Part shown: positions 53,429-62,061 of the stretch, in pieces
How the letters are laid out: each line of letters opens with the position of its first letter
How positions within the stretch are numbered: position 1 is the stretch's first letter
NCBI GenBank assembly: GCA_041166745.1
Contig: JBEEGH010000011.1
Location: 1-64,000 of the forward strand
Length of the DNA: 64,000 bases
Source: DASUCS01 sp041166745
GTDB lineage: Bacteria > Actinomycetota > Acidimicrobiia > Acidimicrobiales > JACDCH01
Direction: 5' to 3'
Translations under genes and position numbers: made by a program
Notes under the pieces: model-generated
The model's input: only the letters and a program-made list of their open reading frames with translations
Database searches by the model: none
What the model was told of the DNA's origin: nothing

Positions 53429-53434
53429 ATCATA
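53429..53434 (-). promoter_or_regulatory. -10 box of the cupredoxin gene
   Basis: On the minus strand TATGAT, close to consensus, lies five bases before the ATG at 53423, implying a leaderless transcript. No good -35 is seen. Confidence 0.45.
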
Positions 53435-53453
53435 CGGACAGAACGGGTCGAGG

Positions 53454-53473
53454 GATTGGACGATCTGCCAATC
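53454..53473. promoter_or_regulatory. Inverted repeat between cupredoxin and sigma factor genes
   Basis: GATTGG (53454-53459) and CCAATC (53468-53473) are a perfect dyad with an 8-base spacer in the divergent intergenic region, 30 bases before the sigma gene's GTG. It could be a regulator site for either gene. Inferred. Confidence 0.35.
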
Positions 53474-53502
53474 CCGCCGGGGATCCGGGCCGTAAGCAAT
53501 CC

Positions 53503-54060
53503 GTGTGGGATGCATCGGACGAGGCCCTGGTCGCCGGCCTTGTCGTTCGGGACGCAGACGCCGCCCTCGCCTTCGTGCGGCGGTTCCAACGGCGGGTGTT
53601 CGGTTGTGCCCTGGCGATCGTGGGCGACTCAGGACGAGCAGAGGATGTCGCCCAGGAGGCGTTTGTGCGGGCTTGGCGACACGCAGCCGTGTATGACGGC
53701 CGGCGCGCCTCGGTGGCGACGTGGCTGCTGACCATCACCCGCAACCTTGCGATCGACGCGGTGCGGGTTGAGCGTGTTCGTCCGACAGCACCGCTCGACG
53801 TGATCGACCTCCGGGTGGAAGACCCTGCAGCCGGACCAGCCGATCTCGCCACACGAACCACCGAGGTGGAGCGCGTGATCGATGCACTGCGCCAGCTGTC
53901 CGTCGAGCAGCGGCGTGCTGTCGTGCTCGCGTCCGTGCACGGCCGCACCGCGCTCGAGATCAGCGAGATCGAACGCATCCCGCTCGGCACTGCGAAGACT
54001 CGGTTGCGGGCCGGGCTGTCGAAGCTGCGGATCGAGCTCGTCCCAGAGGTCGCGCCGTGA
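53503..54060 (+). CDS. ECF-family RNA polymerase sigma factor
   Basis: About 185 residues. Region 2: VRRFQRRVFGCALAIVGD, AEDVAQEAFVRAWRHA, VATWLLTITRNLAIDAVR; region 4: VIDALRQLSVEQRRAVVLAS and ALEISEIERIPLGTAKTRLR. Its stop overlaps the anti-sigma gene (GTGA). GTG 53503 gives a compact N-terminus; an ATG at 53422 would overlap the divergent cupredoxin start. The pair may sense envelope stress or control the cupredoxin (inference). Confidence 0.92.
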   Translation: MWDASDEALVAGLVVRDADAALAFVRRFQRRVFGCALAIVGDSGRAEDVAQEAFVRAWRHAAVYDGRRASVATWLLTITRNLAIDAVRVERVRPTAPLDVIDLRVEDPAAGPADLATRTTEVERVIDALRQLSVEQRRAVVLASVHGRTALEISEIERIPLGTAKTRLRAGLSKLRIELVPEVAP

Positions 54061-54656
54061 GCATCTGCGTCGACGTCGAGCCGTTGCTCCCGGAAGCCGC
54101 CCTCGGCTTGCTCTCCGGAGGCGAACGTGCCGATGTCCTGGCTCACCTCGACGGCTGTGCCGGGTGTCGCGAGCTCATGCACGAGCTCAGCGGCGTCGCC
54201 GACGATCTCGTGCTGCTCGCGCCGACGGGCGAGCCGCCGTCAGGCTTCGAGGAGCGAGTGCTCTCTCAGATCGGCGCGTCTCCGGCGCGGCGACACTGGC
54301 CCGTCGTGGGATCGATTGCCGCCGCGTTGCTGATCGTCGTGGCGTTCGCGATCGGCCGAGCGCAGAGCAGTCCGGGTTCCGAGGTGCACGAGGTCACGAT
54401 GCGAGCGCCGTCCGGCCAGGTGGTCGGCGACGCGTACCTCCATGGCACCGATCCGACGTGGGTGTTCGTCGCCGTGCCGGGATGGACCGACGCGTCGAAT
54501 GAGTACCGCCTGCGCGTCACGTTCGCCGACGGAACGACCACCGACGTCTCGGGCTCCGGCTCGTGGGGAGCCGTGCTCCCGGTCGACGCGGCAAAGGTGC
54601 GCGAGCTGTCACTCGTCGGCACCGACGGCAAGGTCTGGTGCTCCGCGTTGGTGTAG
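54057..54656 (+). CDS. Zinc-finger anti-sigma factor
   Basis: A 199-residue membrane anti-sigma factor. N-terminal ZAS motif H30-x3-C34-x2-C37 (HLDGCAGC), one membrane helix (VVGSIAAALLIVVAFAIG, near 83-101) and an extracytoplasmic RskA-like domain (EVTMRAPSGQVVGDAYLHGT, FVAVPGWTD). It should hold the partner sigma factor at the membrane until a signal arrives. GTG 54057. Confidence 0.88.
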   Translation: MSICVDVEPLLPEAALGLLSGGERADVLAHLDGCAGCRELMHELSGVADDLVLLAPTGEPPSGFEERVLSQIGASPARRHWPVVGSIAAALLIVVAFAIGRAQSSPGSEVHEVTMRAPSGQVVGDAYLHGTDPTWVFVAVPGWTDASNEYRLRVTFADGTTTDVSGSGSWGAVLPVDAAKVRELSLVGTDGKVWCSALV

Positions 54657-54683
54657 CGCCCCCTGGTGCCTCGCCATCAAACT

Positions 54684-54722
54684 CGAGGCAATACGGTGCG
54701 CTAGCCGCCCCCTATTGCCTCG
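54684..54722. repeat. 10-base inverted repeat after the anti-sigma gene
   Basis: CGAGGCAATA (54684-54693) and TATTGCCTCG (54713-54722) are perfect complements separated by 19 bases. No U-run follows, so a terminator is doubtful. It may be an operator for the next gene. Nothing else is recognised in 54657-54775. Confidence 0.45.
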
Positions 54723-54775
54723 GGTACGCGCAACGATCGCGAACAGGCTGTTCCGGAGGCTGTCAGACTCCGAGT

Positions 54776-55474
54776 GTGTGGAACGGAGTGGCGGTCGCTC
54801 GCTTGACAATCGTGCGGACCGACACTGCTGGTGCGAACGGGTTGGCCGAGGCCGCCGATCGTGTCGTGTCGGAGTTGCGGGAACATGAGGCCGTGCGGCT
54901 CGTGAAGCACTTCCGCGCGTTCCCGTTCAGCAGCGTCCCCGGCCGGGTGTATGACCCGCCGATGCGCGCCGTCATCGCGTTCGCAGATGACGGCCCGGCA
55001 CTGACAGGGGCCTGGCAGTGCACTGCCGCGTTGGCTGCGGTCGAACGGTTCGATGTCGTCGCCGAGCCAGTGCGAGTCGTGGGTGACGGCTGGGGCGCGA
55101 CCATCCCGGAGGAGAGCACAACCAAGCTCCAAGCGGGCGACTCCATTCTCGCGGTCATCAGCGCACGACTCGATGGCGACACTCGCACGGAATTCGAGAC
55201 CGCTACGGCGCACGCCGTTCGTCAGGCTCAGTGTGACCCCGCGTATCTCGGGGGTTGCCGACTGGAGGAATCAAATGACGACGTGATTTCTCTGTCGCTG
55301 TGGAGCACGGCCAAGGCGGGACGCCGCTACGCGCACGGCGAGGGTCAGCACCGAGACGCCATGAACGCGGCCATCGAATGGATTGACCTCTCGTCGATTT
55401 TCTTCATTACGTTCCGTGTGGTCGAGGTGAGGGGTTCGCTCCTCGGCCAAGACACGTTCGGAAGAACGCGGTAG
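54776..55474 (+). CDS. Hypothetical protein
   Basis: About 230 residues, no named family. Alternating strands and helices (LTIVRTDTAGANGLAEAADR, MRAVIAFADDGPALTGAWQC, DSILAVISARLDGDTRTEFE, DVISLSLWSTAKAGRRYAHG) hint at tandem ferredoxin-like folds. Start uncertain: GTG 54776, GTG 54788 or TTG 54803. Base composition is slightly lower in GC than neighbours, possible recent acquisition. It converges with menE, five bases apart. Confidence 0.6.
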   Translation: MWNGVAVARLTIVRTDTAGANGLAEAADRVVSELREHEAVRLVKHFRAFPFSSVPGRVYDPPMRAVIAFADDGPALTGAWQCTAALAAVERFDVVAEPVRVVGDGWGATIPEESTTKLQAGDSILAVISARLDGDTRTEFETATAHAVRQAQCDPAYLGGCRLEESNDDVISLSLWSTAKAGRRYAHGEGQHRDAMNAAIEWIDLSSIFFITFRVVEVRGSLLGQDTFGRTR

Positions 55475-55479
55475 CCGCG

Positions 55480-56550
55480 TCAGAGGTCGCGGCGGCGCAC
55501 CTTGCCGAGCGCGGTGCGGGGGATCGCGCGGACGAGCTCGATGTCCCGCGGCGCGGCCCAGCGGCCGAGGTGTTCCCGGACAGCGGCACGCAATGCATCG
55601 AGTGACGGCGGCTGCGTTCGATCGGCCGGCACCACGACGGCAACGACGCGCTGACCCCATTCCTCGTCAGCGCGCCCGACGACGGCGACGTCGGCCACGC
55701 CAGGTTGTTCGGCGAGGATTGCTTCGACCGGCTCGGGCCACACGTTCTCGCCACCGGTGATGATGAGATCGCCTGCCCGGCCGAACACGCGCAGCTCGCC
55801 CGACTCGTCGATTTCGCCGAGGTCGTGAGTCGCGAACCACCCGTCGCGATCCTTGGGATCGGTCCCGTCGCGATAAGCGCGTAGCAGCATCGGGCCGCGC
55901 AGCAGAATTTCCCCGTGCGCTTGAACGCGCACCTCGACGCCATCGAGCGGGACGCCGTCGTACACCACGCCACTGCCGGTCTCGGTCATCCCGTAAGTCG
56001 TGACCGCGTTGGTTGGCAACTCGGAAGGCGGCGCGGAGCCTCCGAGCACCACGACGCGAAACAAGGAAGCGTCTATGCGCCTGAGCGCGGTGCCGACGAG
56101 CGAGACCAGCGTGACGCCCTCCGCGGTCGCGGCGCGCTCGACCGCGATCGGGTCGAAGCCGTCGTGCACGACGAGAGGTGTGCCGGTTACCAGCGCCCGA
56201 GTGACGACCGACAGTCCACCGACGTGAGCCAGGGGCAGACAGGCCAACCAGCGGTCGCGCTGCGGATCGACGGCCAGGCGCGTGCTGGTGGCTACGGCCG
56301 ACGCCGCGATGGCGTCGTGGGTGAGCACGACGCCCTTCGGTTCGCCGCTCGTCCCGCTGGTCGCGACGACGAGCGCATCGCCGTCCTCAACCGGCTCGTC
56401 GAGTCGCATCGACGCGAGCATGCGATCGATGGCTGGTTGCGGCAGACGGGTGTCGACCGGCAGGGCCGCGTCACCGTCGTTCCACACACGTTGCAGTGAT
56501 TCGGCGAAGGCCGGACCACCGGGCATCTGGAGCGGAACGAGACGGTGCAT
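55480..56550 (-). CDS. menE: O-succinylbenzoate-CoA ligase (MenE)
   Basis: About 356 residues, short for the adenylating-enzyme family as MenE often is in actinobacteria. Motifs: VVATSGTSGEPKGVVLTHDA (P-loop), VTTYGMTETGSGVVYDG, GWFATHDLGEIDESGELRVF, and the C-terminal Lys in RTALGKVRRRDL. It activates o-succinylbenzoate with CoA for menaquinone. ATG 56550 (MHRLVPLQMPGG) is preferred over 56595. The nearby menB, menA, menD, menF and menG support the assignment. Confidence 0.88.
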   Translation of the reverse strand: MHRLVPLQMPGGPAFAESLQRVWNDGDAALPVDTRLPQPAIDRMLASMRLDEPVEDGDALVVATSGTSGEPKGVVLTHDAIAASAVATSTRLAVDPQRDRWLACLPLAHVGGLSVVTRALVTGTPLVVHDGFDPIAVERAATAEGVTLVSLVGTALRRIDASLFRVVVLGGSAPPSELPTNAVTTYGMTETGSGVVYDGVPLDGVEVRVQAHGEILLRGPMLLRAYRDGTDPKDRDGWFATHDLGEIDESGELRVFGRAGDLIITGGENVWPEPVEAILAEQPGVADVAVVGRADEEWGQRVVAVVVPADRTQPPSLDALRAAVREHLGRWAAPRDIELVRAIPRTALGKVRRRDL

Positions 56551-56616
56551 GGAACGGGATCGCACGTGCGATGAGTTGCCCTCGCGGCACGCCATCGCAC
56601 ATGCGATCCGACGTAC

Positions 56617-57054
56617 CTATCGGCGCTTGGCGGCCGCCTTCTTCTTGACCGGCGCCTTCTTCTTGGCGGCGGGGGCTGCTTTCTTCGCGGCCGGTGCTGC
56701 CTTCTTCGCGGGGGCCTTCTTTGCCGCGGTCTTCGCCGCCGGCGGCCACACGCCTGCTGCCAGCTTCGGAGCGGCGGACGGGGACATGACCGCGTCCTTG
56801 AAGCCCTTCAGCGGAGTGATCCTGGCCTTCTTCGAGGCCTTGATCTTGATCGCCTCGCCCGTGGCGGGGTTGCGTCCCATGCGGGCGGGTGAGTCGCGAC
56901 GAACGAACTTCGCGAAGCCGGAGATGACGACCGGCTCACCCTTGGCGGCGACGGCGGTGACGACCTCGGTGAAGCCGGTGAGGGTGGCTTCGACGTCCTT
57001 GTTGTTCTGTCCCGTGTGCGCTGCGATCGCGTTCACGAGTTCTCTTCGATTCAT
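56617..57054 (-). CDS. hup: HU-family DNA-binding protein with H1-like tail
   Basis: A 145-residue nucleoid protein. Residues 1-90 are canonical HU (NRRELVNAIAAHTGQNNKDV, GEPVVISGFAKFVRRD, RMGRNPATGEAIKI). Residues 105-145 are a Lys/Ala/Pro tail (KKAPAKKAAPAAKKAAP), as in mycobacterial HupB. It bends and compacts DNA. ATG 57054 with GGAGG (57060-57064 on the opposite strand) upstream. It interrupts the men cluster. Confidence 0.94.
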   Translation of the reverse strand: MNRRELVNAIAAHTGQNNKDVEATLTGFTEVVTAVAAKGEPVVISGFAKFVRRDSPARMGRNPATGEAIKIKASKKARITPLKGFKDAVMSPSAAPKLAAGVWPPAAKTAAKKAPAKKAAPAAKKAAPAAKKKAPVKKKAAAKRR

Positions 57055-57157
57055 TCAAGACCTCCAGTAGGGAGCAACCAGCATGCCCCATGTGGAGCAT
57101 CGGGCGGTGATACCCGGGATTGTCGCCGGAACCACATGGCCGAGCAGACTTCATTCG

Positions 57158-58027
57158 ATGACAGGTTCGATGGGTTCGAGGATCCGGCCGGGCGCCGAAT
57201 GGAAGCCTGCGGGAGACCACGAATACGGCGACATTCGCTTCGAGGTCGCCTCCGGGATGGCGAAGATCACGATCTGCCGGCCAGAGGTTCGCAACGCCTT
57301 TCGGCCTCAAACGTTGTTCGAGCTGCAACACGCCTTCAACGAGGCTCGCGACGATCCCGACCTCGGGGTGATCATCCTGACAGGCGAAGGTGACGAAGCC
57401 TTCTGCTCCGGCGGCGATCAGCGCATCCGCGGCGACGACGGCTACATCGGTGACGACGCCGTCGCGCAGAAAGGCATCGGGCGCCTGAACGTCCTCGATC
57501 TGCAAGTGCAGATCCGGCGTACACCCAAGCCGGTCATCGCGATGGTTGCGGGCTACGCGATCGGCGGCGGGCACGTGCTGCACGTCGTGTGTGATCTCAC
57601 CATCGCCGCAGACAACGCACGGTTCGGTCAGACCGGTCCGCGGGTCGGATCGTTCGATGGTGGTTACGGCTCGGGGCTCCTGGCGCGACAGATCGGGCAG
57701 AAGTTCGCGCGCGAGGTGTGGTTCCTCTGCCGGCAGTACGACGCGCAACGCGCGTACGAGATGGGCCTCGTGAACACCGTCGTGCCCCTCGAGGAGCTCG
57801 AGGAAGAAACCGTGCGGTGGTGCGAAGAGATGCTGCAGCACAGCCCGCTCGCGTTGCGCATGATCAAGGCGTCGATGAACGCGGCCGACGACGGTCTCGC
57901 CGGCATCCAGCAACTCGCCGGCGATGCGACGTTGCTCTACTACCAAACCGAGGAAGCGCAAGAGGGTCGCGACGCGTTCGTGGGCAAGCGTCGCCCAGAC
58001 TTTTCGAAGTTCCCGAAGCGCCCGTGA
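57158..58027 (+). CDS. menB: 1,4-dihydroxy-2-naphthoyl-CoA synthase (MenB)
   Basis: A ~289-residue crotonase-fold enzyme closing the naphthoate ring. FCSGGDQRIRG, RRTPKPVIAMVAGYAIGGGH, ARFGQTGPRVGSFDGGYGSG, WFLCRQYDAQRAYEMGLVNT and the C-terminal FVGKRRPDFSKFPKRP are MenB-specific, separating it from fatty-acid hydratases. Start is uncertain: ATG 57158, ATG 57170, or ATG 57083 with an atypical extension. Its stop overlaps menA (GTGA). Confidence 0.94.
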   Translation: MTGSMGSRIRPGAEWKPAGDHEYGDIRFEVASGMAKITICRPEVRNAFRPQTLFELQHAFNEARDDPDLGVIILTGEGDEAFCSGGDQRIRGDDGYIGDDAVAQKGIGRLNVLDLQVQIRRTPKPVIAMVAGYAIGGGHVLHVVCDLTIAADNARFGQTGPRVGSFDGGYGSGLLARQIGQKFAREVWFLCRQYDAQRAYEMGLVNTVVPLEELEEETVRWCEEMLQHSPLALRMIKASMNAADDGLAGIQQLAGDATLLYYQTEEAQEGRDAFVGKRRPDFSKFPKRP

Positions 58028-58899
58028 ACAAGTGGGTCGCGGGGGCGCGGCCGCGCACCCTGCCGGCAGCGATCGTCCCCGTGCTCGTCGGCACCGCCTG
58101 CGCGGTGGGGGAGACGAAGCTCCTTTGGTGGCGCGCCGCCGCGGCGATGGTTGCCGCCGTCGCCATTCAGGTCGGCACCAACTACGCGAACGACCACAGC
58201 GACGGCAAGCGGGGAACCGACGACCCGAGCCGTCGCACCGGCCCGATACGGCTCGTCGGTTCTGGACTCGCGTCGGCTCGCGCCGTGCTGCTCGCCGCGG
58301 TGATCGCGTTCGCGGTCGCGGCGGTCGCTGGGCTCACGTTGGCCGTAGCCGTCGATCTACGGCTCTTGATCGTGGGCGTTGCATCGTTCGCCGCCGGTTG
58401 GTTGTACACGGGAGGACCGAGGCCGTACGGCTACGCCGGGTTCGGCGAGCTGTTCGTATTCCTGTTCTTCGGACTCGTCGCCACCATCGGGTCGACGTAT
58501 GTGCAGACTGAGCGCATCACCGGACTCTCCGTCGGCGCGGCGATCCCGGTTGGGCTCCTGGCCACCGCGCTGCTCGTGGTGAACAACCTGCGCGACATCC
58601 CGAGCGACACGGCGTCCGGCAAACGCACGCTGGCCGTTCGTCTCGGCGATCAGCGCACACGAATCCTGTACGTCGCCTTGCTCGTCGGCGCAGTTGTCGC
58701 CGTGCCGCTGTTGAGTGGACTCGGGCAACGTCCCGCCGGCGCGCTCGCACTCATTGCGATCCCTTTGGCGCAGCGACCCGTGACAGCGGTGTTGAGCGGG
58801 GCCCGGGGTCCCGCGTTGATCCCCGTGTTGGTCGCAACCGGACGCATCCAACTCGTCTTCGGAACGCTCTTCGCTGTCGGCATCGCGGTGTCTGCGTAG
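58024..58899 (+). CDS. menA: 1,4-dihydroxy-2-naphthoate polyprenyltransferase (MenA)
   Basis: A 291-residue UbiA-family membrane enzyme with about eight helices. ARPRTLPAAIVPVLVGTA, the Asp-rich NYANDHSDGKRGTDD, GGPRPYGYAGFGELFVFLFF and the second site NNLRDIPSDTASGKRTLAVR are typical. It attaches the isoprenoid chain to DHNA. GTG 58024 overlaps menB. Confidence 0.94.
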   Translation: MNKWVAGARPRTLPAAIVPVLVGTACAVGETKLLWWRAAAAMVAAVAIQVGTNYANDHSDGKRGTDDPSRRTGPIRLVGSGLASARAVLLAAVIAFAVAAVAGLTLAVAVDLRLLIVGVASFAAGWLYTGGPRPYGYAGFGELFVFLFFGLVATIGSTYVQTERITGLSVGAAIPVGLLATALLVVNNLRDIPSDTASGKRTLAVRLGDQRTRILYVALLVGAVVAVPLLSGLGQRPAGALALIAIPLAQRPVTAVLSGARGPALIPVLVATGRIQLVFGTLFAVGIAVSA

Positions 58900-58991
58900 G
58901 TTGCCCGATATCCACACTGGACAGGTGTCGTGCTCCGGCGCGGAGAGTCGCACCACAGCTCGCGATCGCGGGCAAAAAAGGGGGTTGGCGC

Positions 58992-59630
58992 ATGTATCTG
59001 TTTGCAAGGACGGGATTGCTCGCGAACGGGAAGACGCGCGAGGCGGCGCTTTGGGTTGCCTCGGTCACCGAGAAGGTGAACCAGATCACCGATCTGAACG
59101 TGACGGTGTGGCGCAATGTCTTCTCGAGCGAGGTAGCCCGCATCACGTGGGTGGCGGCGATCGAAGAGCTGTCCCAGCTCGAAGCAGCTGACGACAAGCT
59201 CGCGGCCGACGACGCCTTCGTGGCGCTGCTCGACAGCGGTGCAGCGCACACGGTCGGAGGGGTCGACGACAGGTTGGGTCAGTTCGTCCACCTTTCCGGT
59301 GACCCGGAGCGTCCGATCGAGTACGCAGCGACGGTCAGCGCGCTGATTGCCCCGGGCAAGTTCGGTCGCGGCGTCGAGCTCGGCGTAGAGATCGCACAGC
59401 GGGCCGAGAAGATCACCGGCACATCCACATCGTTCTTGACGAGCGTGACGGGCGACTACGCGGGCATCCAGTGGCTCACCGCCTACGACAACATCCAGGC
59501 GATGCAGGCGGCGAACGAGAAGCTCCAGCAGGACGCGAGCTTCCTCGAGCTCCTCGACAAGGAAACTCTGGGCGTGTACGAGTCGGGGCTGTCCGTCACC
59601 CAGCAGACCATCTACCGCAAGGTTCTGTAG
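58992..59630 (+). CDS. Unknown protein with internal duplication (tandem alpha+beta barrel-like)
   Basis: A 212-residue protein made of two ~95-residue repeats. Repeat 1 contains ITWVAAIEELSQLEAADDKL and AADDAFVALLDSG; repeat 2 contains IQWLTAYDNIQAMQAANEKL and QQDASFLELLDKE. Each begins with a strand-turn of the LLANGK/LIAPGK type and a helix, suggesting ferredoxin-like (dimeric alpha/beta barrel) folds fused in tandem. ATG 58992. It sits within the menaquinone cluster, but no function is known to me. Confidence 0.75.
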   Translation: MYLFARTGLLANGKTREAALWVASVTEKVNQITDLNVTVWRNVFSSEVARITWVAAIEELSQLEAADDKLAADDAFVALLDSGAAHTVGGVDDRLGQFVHLSGDPERPIEYAATVSALIAPGKFGRGVELGVEIAQRAEKITGTSTSFLTSVTGDYAGIQWLTAYDNIQAMQAANEKLQQDASFLELLDKETLGVYESGLSVTQQTIYRKVL

Positions 59631-60407
59631 TCAGAGGTCGTGCTCCGTCAACCATTGGCGGAGCACGACGAGCACCTCATCCGGTCGTTCGAGGTGCGCG
59701 GCGTGGCCCGCGCCCTCGACGATCGCGACTGACGCGTTCGCGCCGATCGCGTCAACCAAACGGCGCGCCTCGGCGCTGAACTTCGTGTCGTCTGCGCCGG
59801 CGACCACAAGTGTCGGCACGTCGATGCGCGCGAGGCGATCCCACAGCGGATCCTGCGACCCGGTGCCCGCTTGGCGCAGGCTCTCGGCCAACCCGTCCAC
59901 CGTGTTCTCGAGTCGTTCGGCGCGGAACTGCATCTCGTCGGAAAGGCCGGCGAAGAGCGGCTGCGCCAGCCAGGCGTCGAGAAAGGGCTCGAGCCCGTCG
60001 CGTTCGAGGCGCAGCGCCATGGCTTCGTCGTTCTTCTTTCGTTCGGCGCGTGCGTCGGGATCGTCGATGCCAGCCGTCGCGCCGATGAGTACCAGCCGCT
60101 GGACCAGCTCCGGGTTGGCCAGTGCGAGGTGGAGCACGAACCGTGCGCCCATCGAATAGCCGACGTACGTTGCCGTGCCGCCTTGGTCGGCAATGAGCCG
60201 AGCCCCCGTGCGCAGGCCGGCGTAGAACGGCGACGAACGCCCGTGTCCCGGCGCGTCGACCCGTACGACTTCGTGATCTCGGGCCAAGTCGGTGGCGATC
60301 GGCCCCCAGCAGTTGCGGTTCTGAGAGAAGCCGTGGACGAGGACGACCCTCGGGCCGCGGCCGTCGACCTCCGCGTGCAGCATGCTGAGGTTTGCCTCAT
60401 TCGTCAC
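59631..60407 (-). CDS. menH: Alpha/beta hydrolase, MenH-like
   Basis: A 258-residue hydrolase. Oxyanion segment VLVHGFSQNRNCW, nucleophile elbow VGYSMGARFVLHLAL, Asp in VVAGADDTKFS and His in GAGHAAHLERPDE. GYSMGAR and the site next to menD fit SHCHC synthase (MenH), but other hydrolases share the motifs, so the symbol is tentative. Start is GTG 60407 or ATG 60383. It diverges from menD. Confidence 0.75.
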   Translation of the reverse strand: MTNEANLSMLHAEVDGRGPRVVLVHGFSQNRNCWGPIATDLARDHEVVRVDAPGHGRSSPFYAGLRTGARLIADQGGTATYVGYSMGARFVLHLALANPELVQRLVLIGATAGIDDPDARAERKKNDEAMALRLERDGLEPFLDAWLAQPLFAGLSDEMQFRAERLENTVDGLAESLRQAGTGSQDPLWDRLARIDVPTLVVAGADDTKFSAEARRLVDAIGANASVAIVEGAGHAAHLERPDEVLVVLRQWLTEHDL

Positions 60408-60436
60408 TGGGGTCAGCCTTGCAGGAAGATGGACGA

Positions 60437-62041
60437 GTGACCGACGTGACCACGCAGGCGACGTTCTGCGCGACGTTGGTCGACGAATGGGTGCGGGCGG
60501 GTGTCACCGACGCCGTCGTCGCGCCCGGCTCGCGCTCGACGCCATTGGCACTCGCGCTGACCGCTCGCCCGGAACTGCGGGTGCATGTCTTCCACGACGA
60601 GCGCGCCGCGGCGTTCTGCGCGCTGGGCATCGGTGTTGCCTCAGGCCGTCCGGCAGTCGCCCTCACCACGAGCGGAACCGCCGCGACGCATCTCCACGCT
60701 GCGGTCATCGAAGCCGATCTGTCGTATGTCCCGCTGCTGGTGTGCACCGCCGACCGGCCCCCGGAGTTGCGTGACGTCGGAGCACCGCAGACGATCGATC
60801 AGTCCCACCTGTACGGGCGCTCTGTCCGCTGGTTCTTCGACCCCGGCGTGGCCGACGACGCGATGCGTCAGTCCTGGCGATCCGTGGCGGCCCGGGCGGT
60901 GGCCACGACCACGGGCAATCCGCCGGGGCCGGTTCATCTCAACCTGCCGTTCCGCGATCCGTTGGTGGGCGAGCCAGGCCCGGTGCCCGAGGGACGAGCC
61001 GACGGTTCACCATGGACGACCCGAAACGCCGACGGGCCCACGTGCGTCGATGCGCCCGCCGGCCGCGCGGTGGTGATCGGTACGGCGCCGGGCGACTGTG
61101 GCTTCCCCGTGATCGCTGATCCGCGCAGTGGGATCGAAGGGCCGTGCGTCATCGTCCATGCCGACGCGATCCTGCGCCATGCCTCGTTCGCGCCGGACGT
61201 CATCGTGCGTGCCGGCCCGCAGCCCGCATCTCGGGTCGTCAAGGAATGGGCGGCGGCGTCGGGCGCACACGAGCTGGTCGCCACCCGAGGGTGGCGTGAT
61301 CCTTCGCACACTGCGTCACAACTCGTGGGTGGTGTCATCTTGGGCCCGCCAGACGAGGCATGGTTGGCCCGATGGCGGGCCGCGTCGGATGCGGCCGCGG
61401 CCGCGATCGGCGGCGTACTCGACGATCCGGCCACGGCGTCCGAGCCGTTCGTTGCTCGCTCGCTGTTGCGGTCGATGCTCGTCGATTCCGAGCTCGTCGT
61501 TGCGTCGTCGATGCCAGTACGCGATCTCGAGTGGTACGCGAGGCCGCGAAGCGATGTGCGCGTGCACGCCAACCGCGGGGCCAACGGCATCGATGGCACG
61601 ATCGCGACGGCGATCGGCGTCGCGATTGCGTCCGGACACCCCACCGCCGTGCTGCTCGGCGACATCGCGTTCCTGCATGACTCGACGGCGCTCGTCGGCA
61701 TCAAACCGCGCGATCTCGACCTCACGATCGTCGTCGTCGACAACGATGGCGGCGGCATCTTCTCGTTCTTGCCTCAGGCCACGTCGATCGAGGACGACAC
61801 GTTCGAGCGGCTGTTCGGCACACCGCACGGCGTGAAGCCGGAGGACATCGCAGCCGCCCACGGCATCGCGTCGCTCACGATCGAAGACCCTGCCGCGTTC
61901 GAGCCGGCCATCCAATCGACGATGACCAGCGGAGGCGTCTGGCTCGTGGTTGTGCGTACCGACCGCAGCGCGAACGTGAAGGTGCATCAAGAGCTGAACG
62001 ACGCGGTCGCCCGCGCCCTCGACGACCTCGAGACGAACTAG
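60437..62041 (+). CDS. menD: SEPHCHC synthase (MenD)
   Basis: A 534-residue thiamine-diphosphate enzyme adding 2-oxoglutarate to isochorismate. VVAPGSRSTPLALAL, HDERAAAFCALGIGVASGRP (ThDP Glu), GTAATHLHAAVIEA, HLYGRSVRWFFD, HANRGANGIDGTIATAIGVA, LLGDIAFLHD and VVVDNDGGGIFSFLPQ match MenD. GTG 60437 has GGAAGATGGA upstream. It ends in an 11-base tandem repeat facing menF. Confidence 0.95.
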   Translation: MTDVTTQATFCATLVDEWVRAGVTDAVVAPGSRSTPLALALTARPELRVHVFHDERAAAFCALGIGVASGRPAVALTTSGTAATHLHAAVIEADLSYVPLLVCTADRPPELRDVGAPQTIDQSHLYGRSVRWFFDPGVADDAMRQSWRSVAARAVATTTGNPPGPVHLNLPFRDPLVGEPGPVPEGRADGSPWTTRNADGPTCVDAPAGRAVVIGTAPGDCGFPVIADPRSGIEGPCVIVHADAILRHASFAPDVIVRAGPQPASRVVKEWAAASGAHELVATRGWRDPSHTASQLVGGVILGPPDEAWLARWRAASDAAAAAIGGVLDDPATASEPFVARSLLRSMLVDSELVVASSMPVRDLEWYARPRSDVRVHANRGANGIDGTIATAIGVAIASGHPTAVLLGDIAFLHDSTALVGIKPRDLDLTIVVVDNDGGGIFSFLPQATSIEDDTFERLFGTPHGVKPEDIAAAHGIASLTIEDPAAFEPAIQSTMTSGGVWLVVVRTDRSANVKVHQELNDAVARALDDLETN

Positions 62042-62061
62042 AGACGAACTAAGGACGAACG
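62030..62061. repeat. 11-base tandem repeat at the menD/menF convergent stops
   Basis: GAGACGAACTA occurs at 62030-62040 and 62041-62051, followed by a decayed third copy (AGGACGAACG). The first copy carries the menD TAG, the second the menF stop on the other strand. Looks like a local slippage duplication. Confidence 0.75.
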
